In this document: one piece after another, positions 32,026 through 44,279 of the stretch | Layout: each line of letters opens with the position of its first letter | How positions within the stretch are numbered: position 1 is the first letter of the stretch | Source: Boswellia sacra | Taxonomy: Eukaryota > Streptophyta > Magnoliopsida > Sapindales > Burseraceae | Assembly (NCBI GenBank): GCA_013180625.2 | Contig: SNVD02007221.1 | Coordinates: 221,218 to 285,217, forward strand | Reading direction: 5' to 3' | DNA: 64,000 nt | Position numbers and translations under genes: made by a program | The notes under the pieces: model-generated | What the model saw: only the letters and a program-made list of their open reading frames with translations | Told to the model about the DNA's origin: nothing | Database searches by the model: none

Positions 32026-33811
32026 CTGATTTTTACCATACATGAAAAGAATCATTTTATTTACAAATTAATTTGATAAGACATAATTAATTTTGCTAGA
32101 TACACAATAATTGTTTTAATGTAATTAGTTTCATGTTAATTTAAACTAAAAATTTCTATTACATAATTTACCAAACAGTTAATATGTTTTAAATAATTAA
32201 AAGCTAAAAAATTTTAATTTTCTTTTCTAACTAATGTTATGCTTGCCAAATACAAAATTTGTATCTCAACTAATGTGGCAAATAACATGATACTGTCTTG
32301 TCATTGGCCATGTTACATCTCTGAATATATATATATTTTTTTGGTTGAGTAGCTATGCATTGTCTTCAACTTAAAACACCCTTTTACTAGTGTCATTCTT
32401 TGAATCAAGAATCTCACAAACCGTTTCATCCACCATTGTCTTTAGGTGCTTGTTGGTTGTACCAATAACCACAAGAAAGGAAAATGTATTGCTTAGGAAT
32501 CCATTTTCCTTTGTCTATATTTAAGTAAAAAGGGAGGAAAATGGATTCTTAACAATATAATGTCTCTAATCTTTGGGAACTATTTTCCTTCCAAGATTGG
32601 TATATTGGATTATTAAAATGCATTGCTTAGGTGAATTTGATTGTTAAAATGGATTTTTAATAAAAATTTAGCCGTGCAGCAGACTACATTGAAACAAAGA
32701 GAAGCCATTAGGGGAAGATGGGTTTATGCAAGGTTTCTTGTTATGACTACCTAATCCTTTGGTTTATTTTTAGAATTGAAAAAGAAGATTACAATTAAGC
32801 AAATGGCATATTGTATTTATTTCATTGATTATATGCATTATAGTAATAAGAATTGAAGGGTCCTCTTTCCCTCTCCATTTTTTTCTTTTTCTTTCTCTTT
32901 TACTTTCTTCTTCCTTGTGTTCTTTTTTCCTCTTTTGTCTCTTCTATCTTTCTCTTTCTTTCTCTCTTTCTACTTCCTCCTTCCCTTTCTTCTTCTCTTT
33001 TCTTTCTATCTTTTCTTTCACTTTGCACTTTCTTCTTCATCTTTTTTCTTTCTTCTTTCTCCATCAATCTTTTCTTTTTCTCTCTTTGGATGGTGTCCAA
33101 TGATATTAAAATAGTTCCATTCAATTTCAAAATAGATTTTGGGTATTTAATTTAAGGTTAGGTTTTGGGTCTTTAACTTAGGATTAAATTATTGGATATG
33201 TAGTGGATTTGTTTGATTCAATTTGGATTATTTTGAGTTTAATTTGTGATAAATTGGATTTAGGGTAGGAGATCAATGAGAAAATCATATATCTGTTTAG
33301 CCAACTTTTGTTTTTTAAAAACACAATAATACCCTTTTAACAGTTAACTTTAACCAACTTCAATTGTTAGCGGGGGGGTTTATTGACTATCAATAAAACT
33401 TGTCAAGGGTCTCTTAATATAACCTTACCACGGGGGGTCCATAATTTTTTTTTTCTATTGTAAAATATCTTTATAGCTCGTATTACATGATATCTCAATG
33501 ATTATAACTTTTTTAAATTGAATTTATATGAAAATTTAAATATCTATATAAAAAATCGATTGTAAGGTATTCAAGTGTATGATTTTGAGAATAAAATCTT
33601 CTATTTATTTGTTCAACTATAGCTTATTTTTTGTTATATATATTTTAGTTTTACATTATTTTGAAGATTTAAAATCCTTTTGTATTATTTACAAAAAAAT
33701 AACGATAATAAGAATTTAGATACAAGTCAATTACTATAACCTACGTAACTACAAGTAGTAATAAACTAGCCTGATGGTTTGTTATTTAAGAATTTTTATT
33801 TATGCAATTTA
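32026..33811. other. intergenic; hairpin and pyrimidine-rich tract
   Basis: Positions 32486-32557 form an imperfect hairpin (TTAGGAATCCATTTTCCT pairing with AGGAAAATGGATTCTTAA), possibly a tiny MITE. Positions 32868-33092 are almost pure C/T, which creates long serine/leucine/phenylalanine frames on the plus strand and lysine/arginine/glutamate frames on the minus strand. None of these is a gene. Confidence 0.5.
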
Positions 33812-34438
33812 TGTTGGAGATAAAAGGTTTAAAACAATTTTTTTACATCATGAGTCATAATATTAATTTGAGTTTTAATTTCATGAGTTACAAATACAAT
33901 CAAAATGTGAGTTATAGAAGTTATTATTTGTAACTTACAATGTTTTTTTATTAAGAATATTATGGCTTAGGAGTTACAAGAGTTAATTTGTAACTTATCT
34001 AAGCGAGGAGACTACTATATAAACTAGTCTCAAGGTTCTAACATCACAATGATATACTTTGAGCATTTTCTATGTTTTTGAGCAATCGCGACACATGGAG
34101 ACGGGTTATTTTTTTCAATGATCGTGCTCATCGAGGAGATAGGCTGTGAGCACTGGGTGGTATCTTAGAGCCCTTGAGTATCGATATCATCCTCATGAGG
34201 GGAGACTCTTTGGCTCTAGGATAATGCTTTTAACATGCTTCTCAAGTGCTCAAGCCACAAATTTCTTACTTTACTAACATGCTTCTCAAGTGCTCAAGCC
34301 ACAAATTTCTTACTTTACCTCTTTACTTGTTCTATTTATTTAATGTAATGTTATGTTAATCTAATTTATATTTTATTATTTCTTCAATGTATTGTTACTT
34401 GATTATATTTTTTAGATTTATTATAAATATTTCCAATA
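33812..34438 (+). repeat. left LTR
   Basis: 627 bp. It carries a 44-bp tandem duplication (34231-34274 and 34275-34318, unit beginning TAACATGCTTCTCAAGTGC) that the right LTR lacks, which explains most of the length difference. Confidence 0.75.
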
Positions 34439-35426
34439 ATCTAAAGCCAAAGAGTATCCCATGTATTTTGTTGTTTGTCTAATTGGTAACTTGGTCTAAT
34501 ATTGGTAGTACTCCATATAAAGAAATTCTAAAATATGTTTACTTCATGTTTTGTTTACTATATGACATTGTTGTATTTATATGCCTTTATAGAGGTTCGC
34601 GAGGTTCATCATCTTATACATATTTTAATTATTCCAAAATTTGTTCTTATTTGATTACAATATGGTTAATAAATTGTGTTTTGTGGTTATATTGTGAATA
34701 TACTTGCATGTATAAACTTGTTATAGTTTTTGCAAATATCCATCAAGTTCTACACATAGATGATCTTAGAGTTTAATATTAATTAGTTTATTCGTGTAAA
34801 ATTGTAGAGATGACATATTTCATGAGTTATAAGCTTGAGTGAGTAGATAATATATGATGCAACATTTTTCTTTTAATGCTTTAAGTTTTACTTAACATTC
34901 AGATGCGTAATACTTCTTATCTAATTTATTTTAGTGAAAATGCAAGGGCATGATGATTAGTTATTTGTATTTTGTGAATACGTATATATTATATATTATA
35001 TGTATTGAGTTATATGGTTATGAGTGCAATCTTATCATTAATGCCTAACATGTAGAAAATAAAAATTGAAGTGCATCTTTTATCATGTTTTAATATTGCC
35101 ATAAATAGCTAGGAAAAATGTTTTATATTTTTAGAGTTTCTCAAGTACTTGGCTATTTGATATATTTTCTCGTGTATTCATCAATAGAATTTTAATATTA
35201 TCAAATTGTTCAACATAAAAGTTATAGTTGAAGCAGTTTGGGCTAAATTGATCAATAATGTACTCTCCAACAACTACCTTATAAGTATAAGACCTCAAAG
35301 ATGTCAAGGGGGTAACATACATATTTTTCTTATTTCTTTATTTCAACTATACAAATTTTATTTATATTAAAGTTTATTGACTGTGATATTGGTTATATAT
35401 TAAATATGTATGATATATGTTTTGTA

Positions 35427-35494
35427 CATATTATTATGAATTGATTAAAAATTCAATTTGCATATTATTATGAATTGATTAAAATTTCAATTTG
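35427..35494. repeat. 34-bp tandem duplication
   Basis: Two near-identical units beginning CATATTATTATGAATTGATT inside the LTR-flanked element, differing at one position. Confidence 0.85.
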
Positions 35495-37303
35495 TATGTT
35501 ACTTACGTACGTTTATTACACTATGCAGCCTGTGTTTCGATGTATTTAATTAGAAACTCATGTGTATGGTGGTGTGATATAAATTAATAGTTTGTTATGT
35601 TTATCTGAGATATTGGAAGTTATTAAACTTTGTAATCATGATTTTAGGAGTTACATTTTGTTACTTTTGTTGCTATATTAATATATATTTTGTTTGCAAC
35701 TTACAAGTTTGTGGTAGTGCAAGAGTTATATTTTTAATGAATAATTGAAAGTTTCATTTAGAGTTATATATCACGAATTTATTGAGTGCAATTAGTCATT
35801 TGTTCTATTGTTTATCATTTTGTAATAATTAAGAAAAATATGAGTTTCAAATTATGTGACTCCATTTAGTATTTTTAATTATAATTAGCTAATTGGGTTT
35901 GGTGCTAATTATCTTTTCTTTTTTCATAATGTATATCTATTAATAAATACTACAATTATTGCATTCTAGTTATCTCCAACGCCTTGTGAATTCTAGAATA
36001 CGTTAAGAAGATTAATAGCATTTTGTGATGACTTTTGTGGTTGCATTGAATCAAATTGTGATATAAATGCTATTAATTATTATTAAATACATATATGAGT
36101 TATATATTGCGTTTATTGGAGTAGTAATAAATATTTTGTTAATGTGGGGGCTTTGATTTTCAAGAGGTTTTATGTTATTATTATTTATTAATTTTGCACA
36201 ATGATGATGATAATAAGTTTAATTGTTATTTCTATGGTTTGAAGTTCAACAAGTTAGAATATTAATATTTTGTGGAGAGTATAAAATATTTCTTAATGTG
36301 GAGTTACTATTAGTGCACAATGTTTTCTAATGAGGGGGTTTTCTTTATTTTATGGTTGTTAATATTTTTATTATATTTTGAGGAAAAAAGTGATATTATA
36401 AATTATTAGATGATTATTAAATTTTGTGTATAAGTTAGAAAATATTATTACTTACGAGGTGATTAAGTACTCCTTCAATTTTCTTTATTGCGCCTTTTAT
36501 ATTATTGTACTCTCTAACATTCTTTTGAGAAAGTTAATGCAATTAGATTAAGAGAATTAGTCGAAGCAATTATCGGTTGAAGGACAAGTTTCCCAAGATC
36601 AAATAGAGTAGTGCACATTCATGAAAAATCTTAACATGCTATATTCAATTAATTAATTGATTAAATTGTCGAGGGGAATGTGCTTAAGCTCAAAGGGAGT
36701 CACCTAGGGAAGTAACTCAACCTCTGTGATTAGAGATCCCACGAAGGAGGTTCAATAGGTACGAACAGTCCATAATGTGTGACTTGTTAACCACAACTAT
36801 ATTGACATGTCTTAGAGGAGATAGGATCCTACTCATCCCTATGAAAAAGTACTTGTTGTATGTGATGTTAGGAAGGATATTTATCCTGAATGAGTCTAAA
36901 GGCTAGAACATTCTTGCAAGGTATAAGTCACATATAGCTTTTGAGGACTCACCTAAGTGAGAGTATCGTGAGGGCCGCGATCGTGAGAATTGAGCTGTTC
37001 TGTAAAACTCTCATAAGAATCAAGATTAAACACATGGCCATTCAAGCACTAACCCGCCAAAATCATGCCTTCGTCGATATTATGTGTGTGATAGTTTGAA
37101 GTTTGGTGAAGAAATTGAGTTCAAGACTTTGTTTACTCAGGTTTCTCAAATGGATATTATCAACACTAAGTGTAGGTTTAAACCTAAAAGGTATCTATAA
37201 CCATTGCATAATAGAAGGCTGCTATTTATATATAATGAGTATTTTTATATATCTAAACATTTTATTTTATAAAGTTTTAAAGTTTTAAACTTTTTGTGCG
37301 GAC

Positions 37304-37889
37304 TGTTAGAGATAAAGGGTTTAAAACAAATTTTTTACATCATGAGTTATAATATTAATTTAAGTTTTAATTTCATAAGTTACAAATACAATTAAAATGT
37401 GAGTTACAAAACTTATTATTTGTGACCTACAACATTTTTTTATTAAAAATATTATTGATTAGGAGTTACAAGAGTTAAATTTGTAACTTATATAAGCTAG
37501 GAGACTACTATATAAACTAGTCTCAAGGTTCTAACATTACAATGATATACTTTGAGTATTTTTTATGTTTTTAGGCAACCGCGACACATGGAGACAGGTT
37601 ATTTTCTTCCAATGATTGTGCTCATCGAGGAGATAGGTTGTGAGCATTGGGTTGTATCTTAGAGCTTTTAAGTATCGATATCACCCCCATGAGAGGAGGA
37701 CTCTTTGGCTTTAGGATAATGCTTTTAACATGCCTCCTAAGTGGTAAAGCCACATATTTCTTACTTTACCTCTTTACCTGTTCTATTTATTTAAAGTATC
37801 GTTATGTTAATGTAATTTATATTTTATTATTTCTTCAATGTGTCGTTGTTTGATTATATTATTTAGATTTATTATAAATATTTCCAACA
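37304..37889 (+). repeat. right LTR
   Basis: 586 bp, matching the left LTR end to end apart from substitutions and the 44-bp duplication. Its last bases are CA, whereas the left LTR ends TA. Confidence 0.75.
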
Positions 37890-39836
37890 GGTCATACCAT
37901 TCATACGTAAGATTTTGATATAAGATTTCAATTCTTCTATGTTTTAGCAGCCACATATATTGTTTCATGGAGCTAAGTTAAAAAAAATGGAAGAAATAAG
38001 TGTTTCGACAACTTTACTGCACACCGAGTCAAGTCTATTCCACTTAGTCCTTATTTTGTGGCTATATATCTTTCTGGTTAAGTAAGGGTTATTTCTCTTG
38101 TTACATGAATCCAATTTTCATTTTATATTGGAAAAACTATCCCGTTTGCAATTTTCATTTTATGTGGGAATAATAATCTCTTTCTCAAGTAAAAGTTAAA
38201 GATAATAGGCTATTTAATTTTATATAGAATCAAGGGTAAAAGATTTTACCCTTTTGATCCAAGCGTGACTAGGGTTCCCTCTATTAACAGGAATCTAAAT
38301 ATAAAGAAGGTTCCTTTCCTTGATTTATTTAATAATACAAATTCTTTCTCAGCATCATAGAATTTGTCAGAATCAAAATATGTGATCAATAGTGGTATAA
38401 CTGTGATTTTTTTTGGGTGAAAAAAATTACAAATAACCTTGAACTAAGCTTTAATATTACACATAAATTTGACGTTTTCTACAATATTATCTATAACATA
38501 TATAATGATTAAATTAGTCTCTCAACACATTAAAACATATATAATGATAATTTTACCCTTCAACCATATTATTTAAATATTTTATAGCTAACTTCGCATT
38601 AACACACTTATGATAGTTACAAGTCTTCAAATGCTTTTCAAACTTAGAACTAGGGGGACCAGTGTGAAGGGAATCTATTTTTTGCTCTTTGACCAAAATG
38701 ACAATCTAGTCACAAGTCCTTAAATGCTTATTGGACTTATAACTAGGGGGACTAGCATAAAGGGAATATCTTCTTTGCTCTACGAACAACAATAAAGTTA
38801 CAAGTCTGCAACTACTTCTAAAACTTATAATTGGGGAGATTAAATGGAAAATATTACACTATAAAAAGACAAAACACCCTTATTGAGCCATCATGAGAGC
38901 CATACATTTGGCATCAATTGAAGGGCTTGGATCTTTCACACGTGTGGAAGTAATTATAGAATGAGCATTTTAGGGTTGAGAGAGGGACTTTTATCATTTT
39001 ATAAGGTTAATTCCTTTTAGAAACCCTAGTAGCCACTAAGAGAGAGAAGAAGAGAGAATAGAGGATTTGTGGGGAAATTGGGAGAAAACCCTAAGCAGTT
39101 GCCACTATTCACCGCTACTATTAAGTCATCACTGTTCATTGATATTGTTCATGGTTATTGTCCAACCTACCACTATTTAGAACAATCGTTTATTTGTCAA
39201 TATTCATCGATACTGTTCACAACAACTATTCAATCGACACTATTCTTCGACATTGTTCACAGCTACTATTTAACCGTCACTATTCATTGATCACTGCTTA
39301 CTGATTATTGTTCATCATCTATTCTTCATGGATCACAGCCACTGTAAGCATTGATTTTGTCCTTATGGTTCAAACAAGGAAGAGGTTTGACCTGATTACA
39401 AGAACCAGACAAAAATTGAGTGATGTGGATCGTTGACTTGAAAAATAGTCTGAAAACATCCTAAATACCTAAAACCAGCCCAAAATACAAATCCACATAT
39501 TTAAAAAAAACCCACAAAACAATCAAGTTAGGCCAAAAAAGAAAATGCTTACTATAAAAACCCAAAAAGCCCAAAAGCCTAAAAAAGCCCACAAAGCCAA
39601 AGAGATCGCACTTGAAGATTGAAAAATCAGATTGCATGTGAGGGGGAATAGGTGCGTTCATGAAGGGAAGGAGGCAACACTTGAAAGAAAGGAATGGTGC
39701 CTGAAAGATGGAGGGGGCATTTGAAAAACTGCCCAGTGCATGTGAGACACGTGTGTTCATCTTCCCTAACTTCTATAAATTTGGGCTTTCGTTCATTCTA
39801 GACATCAATTGTCCACCTCAATCCTTGTGCAAACAC
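37890..39836. other. no gene seen; repeat pieces
   Basis: Positions 38430-38600 resemble pieces at 4040 and, inverted, 4720. Near 38640-38830 a short phrase (CACAAGTCCTTAAATGC, AACTAGGGGGACTAGC) is repeated about three times. Positions 39100-39330 are built from irregular copies of ACTATTCATCGATACTGTTC, a low-complexity pattern that can occur in Gypsy LTRs. The frames at 39069 and 39461 follow those repeats and are not supported. Confidence 0.4.
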
Positions 39837-41546
39837 TGTAGAATTTCATTTTAACCCTCGTTTCTCATCTGTCAGCCCCTCTTTTTCAAAATTTTAACAC
39901 ATATACCCTATCCAAACATAGTTCAAACCCTTTCTATTACAAAATTTTATATGCATACCCTCCTCATTTTCAATCGATTTTCAAACAACCTAACAAAAAC
40001 CCTCGATATTCGGTACAACCTAAGGGCAAATCATCATATTTCCTCTCTTGTCTTACCACTTTTACAATTCTTGATTAGAATGGAGATTAGGTGAATATAG
40101 GTGAGTGGTGGCCGATTGGTGATGGCTGATTGGAAACCACCACTCAAACATGCCTCAACTTTATTATTAACCATTTGTTTTGCCTTTTTATATCTTATTC
40201 CTCTTATTTATCTCTATTGCAATTTACTTTTCTATTATTTACTTTGTAGCACTTTTATTTTACTGCATTTATTTTTTGCGCTTTTTTACTTTATTTTCTT
40301 TTATTTTTATCGCAATTTACTTTACCACACTTTTTATTTTATCACCTTTTACATTATCACACCTTACTGTTATTGAACTCTTTTATCATTTTCCATTTTG
40401 TTGCTATTCGAAGGATATCGTTCAGATCATGAACGACTATCCAAATTACTCTCAAAGATGTTATTTGATCCTTGAATAGTCATCCATCTCAGTCTGTCAA
40501 AATGTATCGAACATTGTTTAACCTATAAACGGATGTCGTAATCAAATGGATCGCACAGTGAGTCACATTATTGGACTCATGGGTAACATAACTCACCATG
40601 TCACAATAACATATCTCGTTTGGTTTATTTGTATTCTAATTAACACTCTTGCTTATCTATCTTATTGAGATAATATGATGCTAGCTAGGTCAGGTAGACT
40701 CACACTGATGGTGAGAAACTCTATCTTATGGAGATCGATGAGCGTAAGGGTGATTGGATGGTGGATGGAGCCATAATACTTGGTGGCAGATCCATTTTCC
40801 AATAGTGGGCGTGTTGACCTCAGCATGGGAAATAGAAGTGTTAATTTCCTTACATACCTTCCATTTGTTATTGCACCTGTTTATGTCAAATTATTTCAAA
40901 CTTTTCTTCGGTATTTTTACATTTGTGCTCTATCTGTTTATATGCTCATGAATTGCCACACTACACATGTAATAATCCAAGATAAAATCAGTTGTATGCA
41001 TGAAATCTGAGATCAAGATAGATAGCAATTAACCAATTAAAACCTCAAACTCCACAAACCCTAGTGGGGGCTAGACTTTATCTAAGCAAATAGAAGATCC
41101 GTACCTAACTTCCCGAACCTGACTTAGAAGGGATGATGGATAGTTGAGTCTGAAAGCAAGGGATCGATTATTGTTATCTAACTATTTCCTGTAGTTAGTT
41201 ACTTGGTGGAGACTTTGATGACCTTTAGGAATCATCTCGATGACTTGTTCTATGGTGCCTCTAAGTGTCGAAATGCCTTGGATAATAGTGTCATCGTCAC
41301 AATCGCTTGGGCCAAGATAGGAGCCCCACACACAACCACTCTTACTTATTTGCTACTGCTTATGAGTTATTTCATACTTGAATATTTCCCTTTACACTTT
41401 GCTATTGAATCATTAACCTTGTGCCTTAACTTGAGCATCATAGGGTGCATGTTGGGGAGACAGGTGTCCTCTAATATGTTTGGATCGTTTTGCATATTGG
41501 AGCTCGCCAAACCCATTGACGATATCTGACTTGTTTTGTTGGTCCA
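39837..41546 (+). mobile_element. probable Gypsy LTR (Tat-like), truncated element
   Basis: It begins TGTAGAATTTCATTTTAACC and contains, near the right end, CTTAACTTGAGCATCATAGG and GGAGCTCGCCAAACCCATTG. These resemble the conserved 'acttgagcgtcggag' block late in Gypsy LTRs. It ends TTGTTGGTCCA at 41546. Just downstream, TAGTGCCACCTTAGGAC resembles a decayed Tat-type primer-binding site. About 70 bp later the Copia LTR begins, so the rest of the element is missing. The frames inside are not genes. Confidence 0.4.
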
Positions 41547-41618
41547 AAAGATAGTGCCACCTTAGGACGAGCACGCGACTAAGGAGAAACACTCCAGAAC
41601 AAGATGGTCTCCCAACCA

Positions 41619-42546
41619 GAATGCTTTTTACATTCCATGCATTGCACATGAATGGCACCTGTAGAAATTGATTGTGCAATCATGTGATGAAACATTAATA
41701 TGGTTGTATTCCTAATGTGATTATTTTCCCATTCACATGGTTAACTAAATTGCAACAGTTTTAAAATAGGAGAATCTTAGATAAAATAAGATAAGTTAAA
41801 TTGGAATCCTTGTCAAAGAGGAACATTTCATTAATTATCCTATATCTCACTAAGATATTGTCCTTGTTATCCTAATACACTTGGGAGTAACTTTGTTTGA
41901 TTCCTATTCATGAAGGAATATGCATTAACATTGTTTCCAATCATTGATATGAGATCTTATAGGAATAGGAAAAGTTACAAGCTAAACTGGAACAAGTATA
42001 AATAGCTATTGTCATAGCTAAAGGAACTCTCACATTTAGCCAATTGAGGAGAACAAGTGAGAGCAAGGCTAAATTGCATCTTTTAATTGTGTATGTGTGA
42101 GTGTGAAGCATTGAGCTTCTTTTGAGAGTGTAAAGATCATACAAGGCTTAAGGTGTTTGGTACTTGCATGAGTCTGTAATAGTCATAGGTTGTGTAAGAA
42201 AGTTGAGTATTCACATAAGTTTGTAATTGGTTTTGCGTGTTGTAAGGCTAGGGATAGTTGAGAGAGGAATAATAGAAAAAGAGCAGCATTAGAAAAGTGC
42301 AATTAAGACTAGCATCATGATCATAGATAAATTAGTTTACAAAGACTAGGTTAGTATGTGAGAGGAAGTCTACCACTATAAAAGGTTATGATTAGTATAA
42401 ACAACATACGACATAATGAATTGCAACTCTTGCATCCCATGGATGTAGGTTGGTTATAACTGAACCACATAAAATATGCTATTTTGATTTACTTTACTGC
42501 TTTCATTATATTGTTTGTGACTAGCTATACACTGCAAAAACTAACA
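41619..42546 (+). repeat. 5' LTR of the SIRE-like Copia element
   Basis: About 928 bp, ending CACTGCAAAAACTAACA. It matches 50015-50909 through long blocks such as TGTGATTATTTTC, ATTGCAACAGTTT and GAATCCTTGTCAAAGAG. The first 20 bp have drifted, so the exact start is approximate. The LTR at 54119-54965 belongs to a related family. Confidence 0.85.
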
Positions 42547-42563
42547 ATTAGTATTAGAACAGG
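42547..42563 (+). other. primer-binding site (initiator Met-tRNA)
   Basis: ATTAGTATTAGAACAGG directly after the LTR is a mutated form of the usual Copia site TTGGTATCAGAGC, which is intact at 54967 in the related element. Confidence 0.75.
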
Positions 42564-42624
42564 TTTCACTGACTTATAAGTGGAGATCAATCTTTTTATT
42601 ATTTTGTAGGTATGGATGTGCTTT

Positions 42625-44240
42625 AGAGCAGAGGATCAATTAGTCAACTACCTATGCTCAAAGAAGCTAATTATGCATATTTGGAAAGTGAGGATAAAGG
42701 CTTTCATTAAATCAATTAATAAAAGAGTTTGGACAAGTATTGTGCATGGTTGGTCATCCCACCACAAGTGAATGAGTTTGGTGTCAAGGAAGGCAAACCA
42801 TAGAATAAAGGTATCACCACTATCTTTAATGATGTTAACATTCATCAATTTGGTTTGATTTCAAAGTGCACTATACAAAGCAAGCTTGGGACATTCTTGA
42901 AGTAAAGAATGAAGGGTATAGCTACTGCTCAACGCTCAAAGCTACTTTGACTACTGAATTTGAAAACTTGATAATGCTTGAAGATGAATGCATTGGTGAT
43001 TTTTATACTAAGCTTTGTGAGATAACTAACTCTACTTTAATGCTTGGTGAGGAATACACCAATGTTAAAATTGTTGGAAAGATCCTTAGATCTTTACCAA
43101 ATAAGTTCTAGGTCAAAGCCATAGCCATAGAGGAGACCAAGAAGCTAAATGAGTTGAGAATGGAAGAGGTATTTGGATCTATTCGGACATTTGAGATGAA
43201 TTTGAAGTCAAGAAAGAAACGAATAAGTATTGCCTTTGCTGCTACATTAGGCAAACATAAACTAATGATAGAGACTTTGATGATTTTGATGAAGAGTAGA
43301 TAGCCTATTTGACAAGGAATTATGTCAAATTCATGAAGAAAAATTTCAAGAACAAGAATCAACAAAAGTCACATAAAAGTTGGTAACTTTGATGCTAAGA
43401 AATTTCTTAGAGAAACTGCCAAGAAGAATCAAGAGAAGGTTGACAAGAATGAACAAGTAAAATGTTATGAGTACAAAGGATATGGGTATATCCTATCATA
43501 GTGTGCTAATCTCAAGAAGAAAAAGGATAGAGGCATGTGTGCTACATGAAGTTAAGATGACTTAGAAACAGACTCCAATGATCAAGAGCATTTAAGCAAC
43601 TTTATTGTATTCACTGGAACTACCTCATATAAAGGCAAGTAGTTATGTCTAAGTAATTGACCAGAATATATTAGAAAATAAGGAGTCAGATGTTGAAAAG
43701 GAAGCTGAGTATTATACGAAGCTTCAAAAGGCAAATAGAGCATTCAATGGAGAATGGCATAGGCAAATAAGAAGTTCTCAACTGTGAAAAAACTTGTGCT
43801 AAGGAATGTGTCAATGAACTGGAAGTTGAGATGACTAAGACAAGAGAACATAATGATAACTTTTTACAGAACTTGCTGAAGCCAAGAAGTGTATTGAACA
43901 ACTCAAAATTGGCTTGACTTGACTTGATCAAGTTCTAAGCCTTGGTTGAGACAATTACAACAAGCGTGGATTAGGATGCAATGAAAGTAATGTGGCTTTA
44001 TCATCCAAAATAGTTTTTTTTTCAAAGCTTCAACCTTAAACAACTCCTAAGATTTAAACTCAAAAGGTTAAGACTCAAGTTCCAGAGGTAAGGATGTTTT
44101 TATCTCTCTAACGAGTTCTTTCAAGTTAAGTACAAAAAAGGGAAAAAGGTTTGTTCCGACTTGCTATTTTTGTGGTGCCAAAGGTCACATTCAACCTAGA
44201 TGTTATAAATTATTAAGTCTTTTATATAAAAGATCAAAAT
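42625..44240 (+). pseudogene. Copia gag polyprotein region
   Basis: Gag forms the virus-like particle that packages element RNA. The start resembles the SIRE gag N-terminus (KEANYAYLES, VWTSIVHGWSSHHK). A longer open part at 42866-43111 matches the UBN2/gag-polypeptide domain (AWDILEVKNEGYSY, ENLIMLEDECIGDFYTKLCE, KIVGKILRSLPNKF, then a stop). A first zinc knuckle near 43463 is degenerate (CYEYKGYGYILS*CANLKKK, with the second cysteine and the histidine lost). A second near 44160 is intact (CYFCGAKGHIQPRCYK, C-x2-C-x4-H-x4-C). Frame changes and stops occur throughout. Confidence 0.8.
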
Positions 44241-44279
44241 AGTTTAGGCAGTCACCTAAGACACGATAGACTTGGGTTA

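Larger units (their letters stand above)
33812..37889 (+). mobile_element. LTR-flanked element without coding capacity
   Basis: Two direct repeats of about 600 bp (33812-34438 and 37304-37889) begin TGTTGGAGATAAAAGG / TGTTAGAGATAAAGGG and end TTTCCAATA / TTTCCAACA. They match throughout, including CATGGAGAC and a TATA-like CTACTATATAAACTAG. The 2.9-kb interior has no gag or pol. I see no primer-binding site after the left LTR, no polypurine tract before the right one, and no matching 5-bp flanks. It is therefore either a large non-autonomous derivative (LARD-like), decayed, or two LTRs brought together by recombination. Orientation is taken from the TATA box. Confidence 0.7.

Noticed and set aside
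32825..33155. Overlapping 65-100 codon frames on both strands
   Set aside because: They translate a nearly pure pyrimidine tract, which gives S/L/F on one strand and K/R/E on the other. No domain and no start context.
39069..39290. Small coding gene
   Set aside because: The frame follows irregular copies of an ACTATTCATCGATACTGTTC-like low-complexity repeat.
40101..40479. Membrane protein frames rich in Phe, Leu and Tyr
   Set aside because: Two overlapping frames in T-rich sequence inside a probable LTR, with no conserved features.
42547..42563. tRNA gene remnant
   Set aside because: The match to initiator tRNA is limited to the primer-binding length directly after an LTR. No tRNA genes were recognised anywhere in the window.
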